A DNA stretch of 24,820 bases from DASRHT01 sp035293765 (lineage in GTDB: Bacteria > Chloroflexota > Ktedonobacteria > Ktedonobacterales > Ktedonobacteraceae): assembly GCA_035293765.1 (NCBI GenBank), contig DATGMF010000075.1, positions 1 to 24,820 on the forward strand, given 5' to 3'. Below the pieces are notes generated by a model. That model had not been told where the DNA came from. It ran no database searches and saw only the letters and a program-made list of their open reading frames with translations. Positions 16,351 to 24,820 of the stretch are shown here, piece by piece. The position numbers were made by a program, and so were the translations under genes. Positions within the stretch are counted from its first letter, which is position 1. Each line of letters begins with the position of its first letter.

Positions 16351-19300
16351 ATGAAGGTATCTTACAAGCAGTATTTAAACTTACTCGTTACCTACCTCCG
16401 GCCTCAATGGCTAAAAGTCTGTCTAATGGCTGCGTTGCTTGCCAGTGATATTGGCTTTCAAATTATTAACCCACAAGTATTAGGCTACTTTATTGATGCA
16501 GCTCAACATCATGTAACATTGACTGCATTAACCTGGATCGCCCTTCTCTTTTTAGCTGTAGTGATCATCGGTCAAGCGATTGCAACCTTCGCAAATTATG
16601 TCAGCACAGATGTCGGGTGGGCTGCTACAAACTCCTTACGGGCTGACCTTGCCACGCATTGTTTACGACTTGACATGTCATTTCATCACACTCATACATC
16701 GGGAGAATTAGTTGAGCGCATTGACGGAGATATCGCCGTCTTATCGGACTTTTTTTCCCAGTTTATCATACGGATCGTCGGCACCCTGCTGTTACTGATT
16801 GGTATATTGATCGTTCTTTTCTTACAGGATTGGCGCCTCGGACTCGTTCTTGCGCTCTATTCTGCTCTTGCCGTTTTCGTCATGAATCGTGTGCAACCTA
16901 TCACTATCCCCTTTTATGCTGCTGCTCGCCAGGCGGCAGCTGATTTCTCTAGCTTTTTAAGTGAACGGCTCGCCAGCCGGGAAGACATTCGCTCTTGTGG
17001 CGCTGAAGCCTATGTGATGCGCATCCTGTACCAAAAGATGCGTGTGATTTTGAAAACAGGGCGCTTGAGCGAGGTCATGGGACGAGTTATTACTGGCACC
17101 TCGCGCCTTTTATTCTCTATAGGTACAGTCTTGGTTTTTGTGCTAGGTGCGTATCTATTTACCTCTAACTTGATTACCCTGGGTATAGTTTATGTACTCA
17201 TCCGTTATACAGATCTAGTGAGTAGCAATTTACTTCAACTGACAATACAGCTTGACTCATTACAGCAATCTCGCGCGAGTTTGCAGCGTATTGGTGAACT
17301 CTATTATAGAGCCAGTAAGGTTCAAGATCCAGATGTTGTAGCGTCAGAAATTGCACCTGCTGCTCTAGAGGTTGAGTTTCAGGATGTTTCCTTCGGTTAT
17401 AGCGCGGAAAACCCCGTTTTGCATAATATCTCCTTCCAGCTGGCTCCTGGCGAAGTCCTGGGCTTGCTAGGGCGGACGGGAAGTGGTAAGAGTACTCTGA
17501 CACGTCTGCTTTTCCGCTTCTATGATCCGGACCAGGGTGCGATACTCCTCAATGGAAAAGATATACGCACGAGCCGTATCGCCGATCTTCGGCAGCGTAT
17601 CGGTCTGGTGACACAGGAAGTACAGCTGTTTCATGGCACTATTCGTGAGAATGTCAGCTTTTTCGACCAGCATATCAGCGACGAAAAAATCCTGGATGCC
17701 ATCAAAAACTTAGGGTTGTGGGAGTGGTTTCAGGCATTACCCGATGGCCTGGATACAGAGGTGAGTTCTAGCGGTGCCGGAGGAGGACTTTCAGCGGGAG
17801 AGGCTCAATTGCTAGCTCTAACACGGGTGTTCCTCAAGAATCCCAGCCTGGTGATCTTGGATGAAGCTTCGGCGCGCCTAGATCCTGCTACGGAATATTT
17901 TATTGAGCAAGCTCTGAAGACGTTGCTTCAGGGACGTACATGCATTATCATTGCGCATCGCTTATCAACGGTCAAACGAGTTGACAAAATCTTGATACTA
18001 GAAGAAGGACGCATTAGTGAATATGGAATAAGGCAGGACCTGGCTGCCGATGCCCATTCCCGTTTCTCTCAGTTGTTGCTGACTGAGCAGCGTCATATGC
18101 AAACGGAGTTGTTGTCTGCGGACCAGGAAGGCGAAATAGCTGACGATGCACAAAACATGGAACAACAAGCAGCCAAACCTGTTGTTGAGAGTAAACCTCC
18201 AGCTGTATCCCAGGTAAAAGCGCCGCAAGGCAAGCGGGAAGAGGTAAAAATTTGGCAGGCCCTCCGGAGTCTTGTGCGCTATCGCCCTGGCCTTTACCTG
18301 ATTGTTCTCATTGTGCAAATTCTATACGGCCTCCTTTTTTTGCTTCAGGGCCCGATTATTCTAAGCTATTTAGATACGCTGAGTAATAGTGCTTCGATTA
18401 TTCATAAGGTTGGGGGGACGCAAACGCTTTGGACGATGATCTGGATATTGAGCGGGCTACTGATAGCCGCCACGTTAGTTCATGCGCTTAGCGCCTTTGG
18501 GACTGCTGTGGTTACTCCGACCTATTATAATTATACGGCCTCTCTCCTGCGCCGTAACGTTTTTGTTGATATCCTTGAGCGTCCTGGCGCGCAGGCTTTA
18601 CCTTATTCGCCTGGAGAAGTAATTAGTCGTATCCTGGGAGATGTGCGTGAGATCACATTTTTCTGGAGCACTATATTTATGGTTGCTTTGTCCTCAGCCT
18701 TGCTGGCATTGAGCGCCGTTATTCTAATGGTAATTATCAGCCCTTTCATTGCCTTAGTCGTTAGCGTACCTCTGCTTGGTATAGGTATTGCGATGAATTT
18801 TTCTGGAAAGTACATTCAAAAATATCGCCAGGCGAGTAGACGGACAAGTGGTCAGGTCAGTAGCTTTATTAGAGAAATTTTTGAATCAGTCCAAGCCATT
18901 CAAGTCGCTAATGCGGAAAAGCCTGTAATTGCTCATTTTCAGCTTCTGAATGAGGCACGACGACAGGCTCAACTAAAAGATGTGTTGGCAAGCGAAATCG
19001 TCAAATCTTTATCCAATAATGTAGCACAAGTTTTTGTTGGCATACTATTGCTCCTCTGTGGTCAATTGTTAGAGAACGGTACGTTTACTGTCGGTGATTT
19101 TGGCTTCTTTATTTTTTGCCTGCCGTGGGTAACGACTGGTATATCTAACCTGGGAGGCGCATTTGCGGGCTACAAACAGGTAGGAGTTTCACTGGACCGT
19201 CTTGTCGCTCTTCAACAAAATGTATCGCCGAAAGCTTTAATTGAGCATCATCCTGTCTATCTCAGTGGTTCGCTGCCCGCAATACCATATGTATCCACAA

Positions 19301-20073
19301 CCGAGGCCAAAAACTTGGCAACACTGCAAGCCTCTGGTCTCACTTATGTGTATACAAGTACGGGACGAGGCATTAGAAATGTTGATCTCTTTATTAAGCG
19401 GGGCTCGTTCGTTGTTATTACTGGGCGAGTGGGCTCAGGGAAAACGACGTTACTACGTACTATACTGGGTCTTTTGCCCAAAGATGCGGGTGAGATTCGC
19501 TGGAACGGTGAGATTGTTCACGAACCTGCTGCCTTCTTTATTCCCCCCCGCTGCGCATATACTTCCCAGGTGCCTCAACTGTGTAGTAATACCCTGAAGG
19601 AAAATATTTTGATGGGGTTACCAGAGGAAAAAGTTGATCTGGCGAAGGCTATTCATCAGGCTGTAATGGAACAAGATTTAGCCGAGTTGGAATATGGACT
19701 GGAGACGGTAGTTGGTCCAAGGGGAGTTAAGCTTTCGGGCGGGCAAATTCTGCGCAGTGCAGCTTGTCGTATGTTTGTACGCAATACAGCCTTATTGGTT
19801 TTCGATGACCTCTCTAGCGCCCTTGATGTAGAAACTGAGTACACATTGTGGGAGCGACTTTTCCAACAGCAAGATGTAACCTGTCTCGTTGTTTCGCATC
19901 GACGAGCTGCGTTGAGACGAGCTGATCATATCATTGTGTTGAAGGATGGTCAGGTAGAAGCAGAGGGGAAGCTTGAAGATCTTCTGTCTACCTGCGAAGA
20001 GATGCGAAAACTTTGGGAAGACGCTCCCAGTACTCCAACATCTGATACTGAAGAAACCCGTTCTTTTTCTTGA
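16351..20073 (+). CDS. Fused two-half ABC exporter (TMD-NBD-TMD-NBD)
   Basis: A 1240-residue protein with two complete type-IV (B-family) exporter halves in one chain. The start is the ATG at 16351, with AGGAG 7 bases upstream; the frame is open further upstream but without a ribosome site. Half 1 has membrane helices over about 20-300, Walker A GRTGSGKST (374-382), signature LSAGE (480-484), Walker B LVILDE (500-505) and switch His536. Half 2 has helices over about 645-940, Walker A GRVGSGKTT (1025-1033), signature LSGGQ (1128-1132), and Walker B LLVFDD (1148-1153) with Asp where the catalytic Glu belongs. The altered signature of half 1 and the altered Walker B of half 2 meet in the same ATP site, as in asymmetric exporters. 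It sits 13 bases before an NRPS gene, so its likely job is export of, and self-protection against, the peptide product. Confidence 0.93.
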   Translation: MKVSYKQYLNLLVTYLRPQWLKVCLMAALLASDIGFQIINPQVLGYFIDAAQHHVTLTALTWIALLFLAVVIIGQAIATFANYVSTDVGWAATNSLRADLATHCLRLDMSFHHTHTSGELVERIDGDIAVLSDFFSQFIIRIVGTLLLLIGILIVLFLQDWRLGLVLALYSALAVFVMNRVQPITIPFYAAARQAAADFSSFLSERLASREDIRSCGAEAYVMRILYQKMRVILKTGRLSEVMGRVITGTSRLLFSIGTVLVFVLGAYLFTSNLITLGIVYVLIRYTDLVSSNLLQLTIQLDSLQQSRASLQRIGELYYRASKVQDPDVVASEIAPAALEVEFQDVSFGYSAENPVLHNISFQLAPGEVLGLLGRTGSGKSTLTRLLFRFYDPDQGAILLNGKDIRTSRIADLRQRIGLVTQEVQLFHGTIRENVSFFDQHISDEKILDAIKNLGLWEWFQALPDGLDTEVSSSGAGGGLSAGEAQLLALTRVFLKNPSLVILDEASARLDPATEYFIEQALKTLLQGRTCIIIAHRLSTVKRVDKILILEEGRISEYGIRQDLAADAHSRFSQLLLTEQRHMQTELLSADQEGEIADDAQNMEQQAAKPVVESKPPAVSQVKAPQGKREEVKIWQALRSLVRYRPGLYLIVLIVQILYGLLFLLQGPIILSYLDTLSNSASIIHKVGGTQTLWTMIWILSGLLIAATLVHALSAFGTAVVTPTYYNYTASLLRRNVFVDILERPGAQALPYSPGEVISRILGDVREITFFWSTIFMVALSSALLALSAVILMVIISPFIALVVSVPLLGIGIAMNFSGKYIQKYRQASRRTSGQVSSFIREIFESVQAIQVANAEKPVIAHFQLLNEARRQAQLKDVLASEIVKSLSNNVAQVFVGILLLLCGQLLENGTFTVGDFGFFIFCLPWVTTGISNLGGAFAGYKQVGVSLDRLVALQQNVSPKALIEHHPVYLSGSLPAIPYVSTTEAKNLATLQASGLTYVYTSTGRGIRNVDLFIKRGSFVVITGRVGSGKTTLLRTILGLLPKDAGEIRWNGEIVHEPAAFFIPPRCAYTSQVPQLCSNTLKENILMGLPEEKVDLAKAIHQAVMEQDLAELEYGLETVVGPRGVKLSGGQILRSAACRMFVRNTALLVFDDLSSALDVETEYTLWERLFQQQDVTCLVVSHRRAALRRADHIIVLKDGQVEAEGKLEDLLSTCEEMRKLWEDAPSTPTSDTEETRSFS

Positions 20074-20086
20074 AGGAAGGGAAAGG

Positions 20087-23000
20087 ATGAAAAATATTTC
20101 TGGCGGTGATCTTTCTCAAGAAAAACGTGCCCTTCTCTTTCAACGCTTAAAAAAGAAAAGAGAGATGAAGCAACAACCACAGGTTGGTCTTCAGGAAAAA
20201 AGGCCAGATGAGCTTCCGCTCTCCTTTGCCCAACAGCGACTCTGGTTCCTCGATCAGTTCGAGCCACAGAACCCTTCGTCTATTGCTTCGTCTCGGATCT
20301 ATCTTACAGGGCCGCTGCAGGTCGCGGCCCTCTACCAGAGCTTGCGTACGCTCGAACAACGCCACGAGATCTTGCGCACCAATATCCTCACCATCGAGGG
20401 CCGCCCCTGCCAACGCATCGCTGCCTGCCCGCGCACCCGGCTCCCCCTCATCGACTTGAGCGCTCTGCCTGCCCAACAGCAAGAGCAACAGGTGCTCCTG
20501 CTGAGTCAGCAGGAAGCCCTGCTGCCCTTCTCCCTGGCGGCTGGGCCGTTGCTGCGCTACAGCCTGCTGCGCCTGCATCCTCAGCGCCACCTCTTCCTGT
20601 TCTCCATCCATCACATTCTCTTTGATGGCTGGTCCCGCGCCATCTTCTGGCGCGAACTGGCCTGCTGCTATGAAGCTGCGCTCAGCCAGCAGCCTGCCGA
20701 CTTGCCCCCCTTGCCCTGGCAATATGCCGACTTCGCCCTCTGGCAACGGCGCTGGCTGCAAGGGCCCGTGCTGCAGGACTTGCTCGCCTACTGGCTGACC
20801 CACCTGGCCCAGGCGCCGGCGGTGCTGGACCTGCCCACCGATCATCCACGCCCGGCCCTGCAACGCTTTCGCGGGGCTATGGTCCACAGCACGCTCTCCT
20901 GCTCCCTGAGCCAGGCGCTGCAGGCGCTCAGCCAGCGCGAGGGCGTGACGCTGTTTATGACCTTGCTCACCGGCTTTGTGCTGGTGCTCGCCCGTTGGAG
21001 CGGGCAGGACGATCTGATCGTGGGGACCCCCATCGCCAATCGCACCCGCAACGACATCGCTGACTTGATCGGCTTTTTCGTCAATACGCTGCCGCTGCGC
21101 ATCCACCTGCATGGCAACCCCACGCTGCGCCAGCTACTGGCTCGGGTGCGCGACGTTGCCTTGCAGGGCTATGCCCATCAAGAGCTGCCCTATGAGAAGC
21201 TGATCGAGGAACTGGCGCCTCAGCGCGATGCCAGTCGGCAGGCGCTGGTGCAGGTGGCCTTTGTCTATCAGAACGTGCCTGCGGTCCAGGTCAGTCAGAT
21301 GGCTCAGGTGCGCTGTGAGTCCTGGCCCCAGCCTACCCAGACCGCCAAGTTTGATCTGAGCCTGAGTGTCAGTGAGACGGAGCAGGGCTTGAGCGTCCTG
21401 CTGGAGTACAACAGCGACCTGTTCGAGCCGACAACAGCCCAGCGCATGCTCCAGCAGCTCCAGCGCGTCTGGCAGCAGATGACCCGAGATCTGCAGGGCA
21501 GGGTGAGCGCCGTCTCGTTGCTGAGCGAGCAGGAGCGGGCCCTGCTGCTGGGCCAGGGCAGGCTACGCGAGCCGGTGCGGGAGGTCGGGCTGCAGCAGGA
21601 GCTGGAGGGGTGGGCGCAGCGTCAGCCCGATGCCATCGCCCTGGTGCAAGGGGAGCATCAGCTCAGTTACGGGGAGCTCAATCGCCGTGCCAATCAACTG
21701 GGGCAGTACCTGCGGGAGCGCGGGCTGCCGCCGGAAGGGCGGGTGGGCGTGTGCCTGCCGCGGTCGCTGGAACTGGTGATCGCCTTGCTTGCCATCCTCA
21801 AGGCGGGAGGGGTCTATGTGCCGCTGGACCCCTCGTATCCTTCCGAACGGGTGAGCTGGCTCGTGCGTGATGCTCGCCTCTCTTTGCTCCTCACGCAAAG
21901 GCGATATGCTGCAAACATAGATAGTCGAGAAGTTGATATAATTTGTGTGGATGCAGAGAAAGATCTCATTGCCTGCCAGGATATCAAAAATCCAGTAAAT
22001 CACATGATGGCTGATAGCCTTCTCTATATAGATTGCCACGATGAAAACGCAGACGAATTACAAGGGGCAATGCATACATATCGTGGCCTGCAAACGAGCT
22101 TACACTCTCTACAACAGCACTATTCTTTGAATGAGACGGATCGTGTTTTAACGATGCCTGCTAGCTTTAGAACCTCTATCTGGGAGTATCTTTGGCCTCT
22201 GCTCTCCGGGGCTTGCCTGGTAGTTTTTCAACCAGAAGGGGACCAGCATCCTGATCATTTGATGCAATATCTGGCTCCCGCTCTGATATCTGTACTTAGC
22301 ACGACGCCTTCTTTGCTTTCTGCCCTCCTAGAGAATCACAATACCTGTATTTCTGAATGTGTAAGACAAATTATATGTATTGCGAGAGAACTACCTACAA
22401 AATTTCGTGAACAGATCCCTCCTCATTTATCAGCAAAACTCCAGCGTGCTTATGAACCAGCAGGAATTGCACCAGGAAGTATCTTTTTCGCTTATGTGCG
22501 AACTGATCAGGAGCGCCTGGTATCAACAAGCCGATTTATGACCGATGCCCAGGTATACCTGCTGGATGGCTATCCCCAACTTGTGCCGATTGGCATTCCT
22601 GGGCGATTGTATATTGGCGAGAGGGATTTAGGACGAGGTTATCTTCATCGTCCTGATATTACGGCGGAAAGATACATTCCAGATCCTTTTAGCCAGAAGC
22701 GTGGTGCTCGGCTCTACCAAACAGATGAAGTCGCGCGCTATCTACCCGATGGCACTTTAGAATTTCTAGGATCAGTGCATGAATATGTGTGGGTTGGCAA
22801 TTTTCATGTTAAACTAGGATGGATAGAGACTGCTCTTCTACGTCACCCTCATATAAGCTCTGTAGTAGTTCTTGCAGGGAAAGATGATGCAGGTAATCAG
22901 CGTTTGAATGCTTATTTTACGTCAGAACCAGAACGGAAAGTAACAAAAGAAGAGTTGCGCAGGTACTTACAGGGAAAGTTGCCCGATTACATGATCCCGA

Positions 23001-24820
23001 CTTCCTTTATTCCCCTTGCATTCCTGCCTGTTACATCTGAGGGCAAGATAGAGTATCATAAGCTACCAATGCTCGAACTAAATGAGATTGGGGGAGCATA
23101 TGGCTATGTTGCTCCTCGTACTCCGTTAGAGAGATTGCTCGGAGCAATCTGGGAAGATGTGCTCAAGGTCAAGCGCGTAGGCATATTTGACAACTTCTTT
23201 GCACTCGGAGGGCACTCTTTGCTCGCCACCCAGATCATATCCCGGATCATGGAAGCTCTTGCCGCAGAGGTTTCTCAGGAAGATTTTGAACTCGAGGGCC
23301 TGCTGGTAAGCACACTTTTTGAGAATCCAACCATCGCCAGTCTGGCTGAACACATTGCGGTGTACCAGCAACAAACACAACAGCATCTGCAGGTGCCAGT
23401 TTTACGACCTGTTCCACGAAGTGGGCCGATGCCATTATCATTTGCCCAGCAGAGATTATGGTTTTTAGACCAACTTGTTCCTAACCATCCGTTTTACAAT
23501 ATTCATAGCCCCGTGCGTATCAGAGGGCCCTTGCAGGTCGCTGCATTGCAAAGAAGTTTAGAGGCAATCGTGCATCGACATGAAGCCTTACGAACCACTT
23601 TTATGGTGGTAGATGGATTGCCCATGCAAGTTATTGCTCCGGCTTCTCCTTTATTATTACCAACGATGGATCTGAGTCAGCTTCCTGAAGCTCAACGTGA
23701 AGTGACGCTTCTCCAGTTAGCTCATCAAGAAGTTCAGCAGCCATTTCACCTGGCTGATGGCCCCCTCTTCCGCGTCACACTATTGCGCCTCTCAAAAGAG
23801 GAATATGTGTTGCTGATGACCATGCACCATATTATTTCAGATGGCTGGTCAATGGGTATTATCTGGCAAGAACTCTCAACACTTTATGAGGCATTTAGTA
23901 GTGGAAATTCTTCCCCGTTATCTCCATTGCCGCTTCAGTATGCAGACGTTGTTGTTTGGCAGCGACAATGGTTAGACGAAGGAGCCCTTAAAGCACAACT
24001 AGAATACTGGAAACGGCAACTTACAGATGCGTTACCTGTGTTGGACTTGCCTACCGACCATCCCCGCCCGGCAGTGCAAACCTTCCGAGGGGCGGTGGTG
24101 CCTTTTGCTCTCTCTGAAAGCTTGACTACCAGGCTTAAAATTCTCAGCCAGCGAGAGGGAGCTACCCTATTTATGGTCTTGCTTGCCACTTTCCAGGTAT
24201 TGCTCTATCGTTACACCGGTCAGGAAGATATTTCGGTAGGTTCCCCAATAGCCAATCGCACGCGCACTGAATTTGAACATATTGTTGGATTCTTTGCGAA
24301 TACCCTTGTCCTGCGGACAGATCTATCTGGCAATCCCTCGTTCCGAGAACTTTTAAGCTGTGTCCGCAATGTAGCGTTAGGCGCCTATGCACATCAAGAT
24401 CTTCCTTTTGAAAAACTTGTAGAAGAATTGCAGCCAGAGCGGGATTTGAGCCGTAATCCTCTTTTTCAGGTGATGTTCGCTTTGCAGAATGCTCCTCAAG
24501 GAGATCTCGAGCTGACGGGGCTGAGTACAACTTCCTTGAAAATTGCGAACGAAACGACAATGTTTGATCTAGATCTGTTCATGTGGGAAGGAACGCATGG
24601 GCTCAGAGGAACATTAAGGTATAGTACCGATTTATTTGACAACTCCACAATTATCCGCCTATTGAAACATTTCGAGACCTTGCTAGAAAGTATTGTAGCG
24701 ACTCCAGAGCAACGCCTGGGGGAACTGTCGCTGCTGACGCCGCAGCAACGCCACCAGATCCTCTCGACCTTCAATGCCACCCAGATGCCCCTGCCCCAGC
24801 AGTCGCTGGTGACCCTGCTC
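20087..24820 (+). CDS. NRPS C-A*-PCP-C (A* degenerate; 3' end beyond window)
   Basis: The frame is open for 1578 codons from the ATG at 20087 (AAGGAAGGGAAAGG upstream) to the window end. After a basic N-terminal segment (SQEKRALLFQRLKKK), domains in order are: condensation (39 to about 480, HHILFDG intact), adenylation-like (about 505-990), PCP (about 1007-1095, FFALGGHSLLATQ), a second condensation domain (about 1112-1535, HHIISDGWS intact) and the C-to-A linker. Residues 39-604 match the minus-strand NRPS closely. Just after that block the A domain loses its motifs: no TSGSTGxPKG loop, FDxS changed to FRTS, GPTE changed to EPAG, YRTGD changed to YQTDE, and GRxDxQVKxRG replaced. Only the C-terminal Lys (SEGKIEY) and the scaffold remain, with no stop or frameshift. 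This A domain should be inactive, so its PCP must be loaded in trans or skipped. Confidence 0.93.
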   Translation, partial: MKNISGGDLSQEKRALLFQRLKKKREMKQQPQVGLQEKRPDELPLSFAQQRLWFLDQFEPQNPSSIASSRIYLTGPLQVAALYQSLRTLEQRHEILRTNILTIEGRPCQRIAACPRTRLPLIDLSALPAQQQEQQVLLLSQQEALLPFSLAAGPLLRYSLLRLHPQRHLFLFSIHHILFDGWSRAIFWRELACCYEAALSQQPADLPPLPWQYADFALWQRRWLQGPVLQDLLAYWLTHLAQAPAVLDLPTDHPRPALQRFRGAMVHSTLSCSLSQALQALSQREGVTLFMTLLTGFVLVLARWSGQDDLIVGTPIANRTRNDIADLIGFFVNTLPLRIHLHGNPTLRQLLARVRDVALQGYAHQELPYEKLIEELAPQRDASRQALVQVAFVYQNVPAVQVSQMAQVRCESWPQPTQTAKFDLSLSVSETEQGLSVLLEYNSDLFEPTTAQRMLQQLQRVWQQMTRDLQGRVSAVSLLSEQERALLLGQGRLREPVREVGLQQELEGWAQRQPDAIALVQGEHQLSYGELNRRANQLGQYLRERGLPPEGRVGVCLPRSLELVIALLAILKAGGVYVPLDPSYPSERVSWLVRDARLSLLLTQRRYAANIDSREVDIICVDAEKDLIACQDIKNPVNHMMADSLLYIDCHDENADELQGAMHTYRGLQTSLHSLQQHYSLNETDRVLTMPASFRTSIWEYLWPLLSGACLVVFQPEGDQHPDHLMQYLAPALISVLSTTPSLLSALLENHNTCISECVRQIICIARELPTKFREQIPPHLSAKLQRAYEPAGIAPGSIFFAYVRTDQERLVSTSRFMTDAQVYLLDGYPQLVPIGIPGRLYIGERDLGRGYLHRPDITAERYIPDPFSQKRGARLYQTDEVARYLPDGTLEFLGSVHEYVWVGNFHVKLGWIETALLRHPHISSVVVLAGKDDAGNQRLNAYFTSEPERKVTKEELRRYLQGKLPDYMIPTSFIPLAFLPVTSEGKIEYHKLPMLELNEIGGAYGYVAPRTPLERLLGAIWEDVLKVKRVGIFDNFFALGGHSLLATQIISRIMEALAAEVSQEDFELEGLLVSTLFENPTIASLAEHIAVYQQQTQQHLQVPVLRPVPRSGPMPLSFAQQRLWFLDQLVPNHPFYNIHSPVRIRGPLQVAALQRSLEAIVHRHEALRTTFMVVDGLPMQVIAPASPLLLPTMDLSQLPEAQREVTLLQLAHQEVQQPFHLADGPLFRVTLLRLSKEEYVLLMTMHHIISDGWSMGIIWQELSTLYEAFSSGNSSPLSPLPLQYADVVVWQRQWLDEGALKAQLEYWKRQLTDALPVLDLPTDHPRPAVQTFRGAVVPFALSESLTTRLKILSQREGATLFMVLLATFQVLLYRYTGQEDISVGSPIANRTRTEFEHIVGFFANTLVLRTDLSGNPSFRELLSCVRNVALGAYAHQDLPFEKLVEELQPERDLSRNPLFQVMFALQNAPQGDLELTGLSTTSLKIANETTMFDLDLFMWEGTHGLRGTLRYSTDLFDNSTIIRLLKHFETLLESIVATPEQRLGELSLLTPQQRHQILSTFNATQMPLPQQSLVTLL
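20201..21899 (+). repeat. GC-rich NRPS cassette, copy 2 of a 1699-base inverted repeat
   Basis: Second copy, in the plus-strand NRPS, with the same two boundaries. The 3' boundary falls between the A2 and A3 motifs of the adenylation domain. The functional copy and the degenerate copy of the A domain diverge from exactly that point. Confidence 0.9.
24680..24820 (+). repeat. Perfect 141-base terminal inverted repeat, right copy
   Basis: Partner of bases 1-141. Identity begins at TTGCTAGAAAG and runs without a mismatch to the last base of the window, so the true repeat probably continues outside. Confidence 0.97.

Noticed and set aside
20147..21112. Minus-strand ORF of 321 codons that resembles the 445-codon antisense ORF
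   Set aside because: The likeness arises only because both lie antisense to the duplicated cassette. It is not independent evidence of a gene.
21880..23065. Frameshift or sequencing error as the cause of the missing A-domain motifs
   Set aside because: The frame matches the sister A domain in scaffold positions along the whole stretch, with equal spacing of landmarks, so the motifs are substituted rather than shifted out of frame.
1..24820. Terminal inverted repeats of a large transposon
   Set aside because: The repeats encode the interior of NRPS linkers, no transposase is present, and the exact 141-base length at both extreme ends fits an assembly break better.

Overview
This window is the centre of a non-ribosomal peptide (NRPS) biosynthetic gene cluster. 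Two transcription units diverge from an AT-rich intergenic region at about 15.73-16.35 kb. The organism cannot be fixed from the sequence. Sampled genes have about 47% GC, with good Shine-Dalgarno sites and sigma-A-type promoters. Together with the NRPS style this suggests a soil bacterium such as Chloroflexota (Ktedonobacteria) or Bacillota (low confidence). I see no IS element, tRNA, rRNA or CRISPR array.

Leftward unit (minus strand, 15728 down to 1): a free-standing carrier protein; a PltF-like prolyl adenylating enzyme; a MurG-superfamily glycosyltransferase; an acyl-AMP ligase; a NodB-type deacetylase; a second carrier protein; a BtrH-like Cys-His-Asp protein; a prolyl-carrier dehydrogenase-like flavoprotein; a second BtrH-like protein whose His position is Tyr; an NRPS of PCP-C-A-PCP-E; and the start of another NRPS (C, then cut by the window end). 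Most genes overlap or lie within 120 bases of each other, so they probably form one operon behind a near-consensus promoter at 15893-15922.

Rightward unit (plus strand, 16351 to beyond 24820): a fused two-half ABC exporter, then, 13 bases later, an NRPS of C-A*-PCP-C that runs off the window. The adenylation domain of this NRPS (A*) is in frame but has lost most catalytic motifs.

Working model (inference): proline is activated, loaded on the small PCP and oxidised to a pyrrole-2-carboxyl or pyrroline starter. The starter enters through the orphan N-terminal PCP of the first NRPS. That NRPS has a serine-like A-domain code and an epimerase, so it would add D-Ser, and the D-configured intermediate passes to the next C domain. 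The glycosyltransferase, deacetylase, acyl ligase, second carrier and BtrH-like proteins form a plausible decoration branch: add an N-acetyl sugar, free the amine, re-acylate it. The ABC protein exports the product. No thioesterase, MbtH-like protein, phosphopantetheinyl transferase or regulator lies in the window.

Two inverted repeats frame the locus. A 1699-base GC-rich block, carrying a C domain plus the front of an A domain, is shared at high identity by two NRPS genes on opposite strands. The outermost 141 bases at each end of the window are perfect reverse complements. That probably marks where a short-read assembly stopped inside another repeated NRPS linker.
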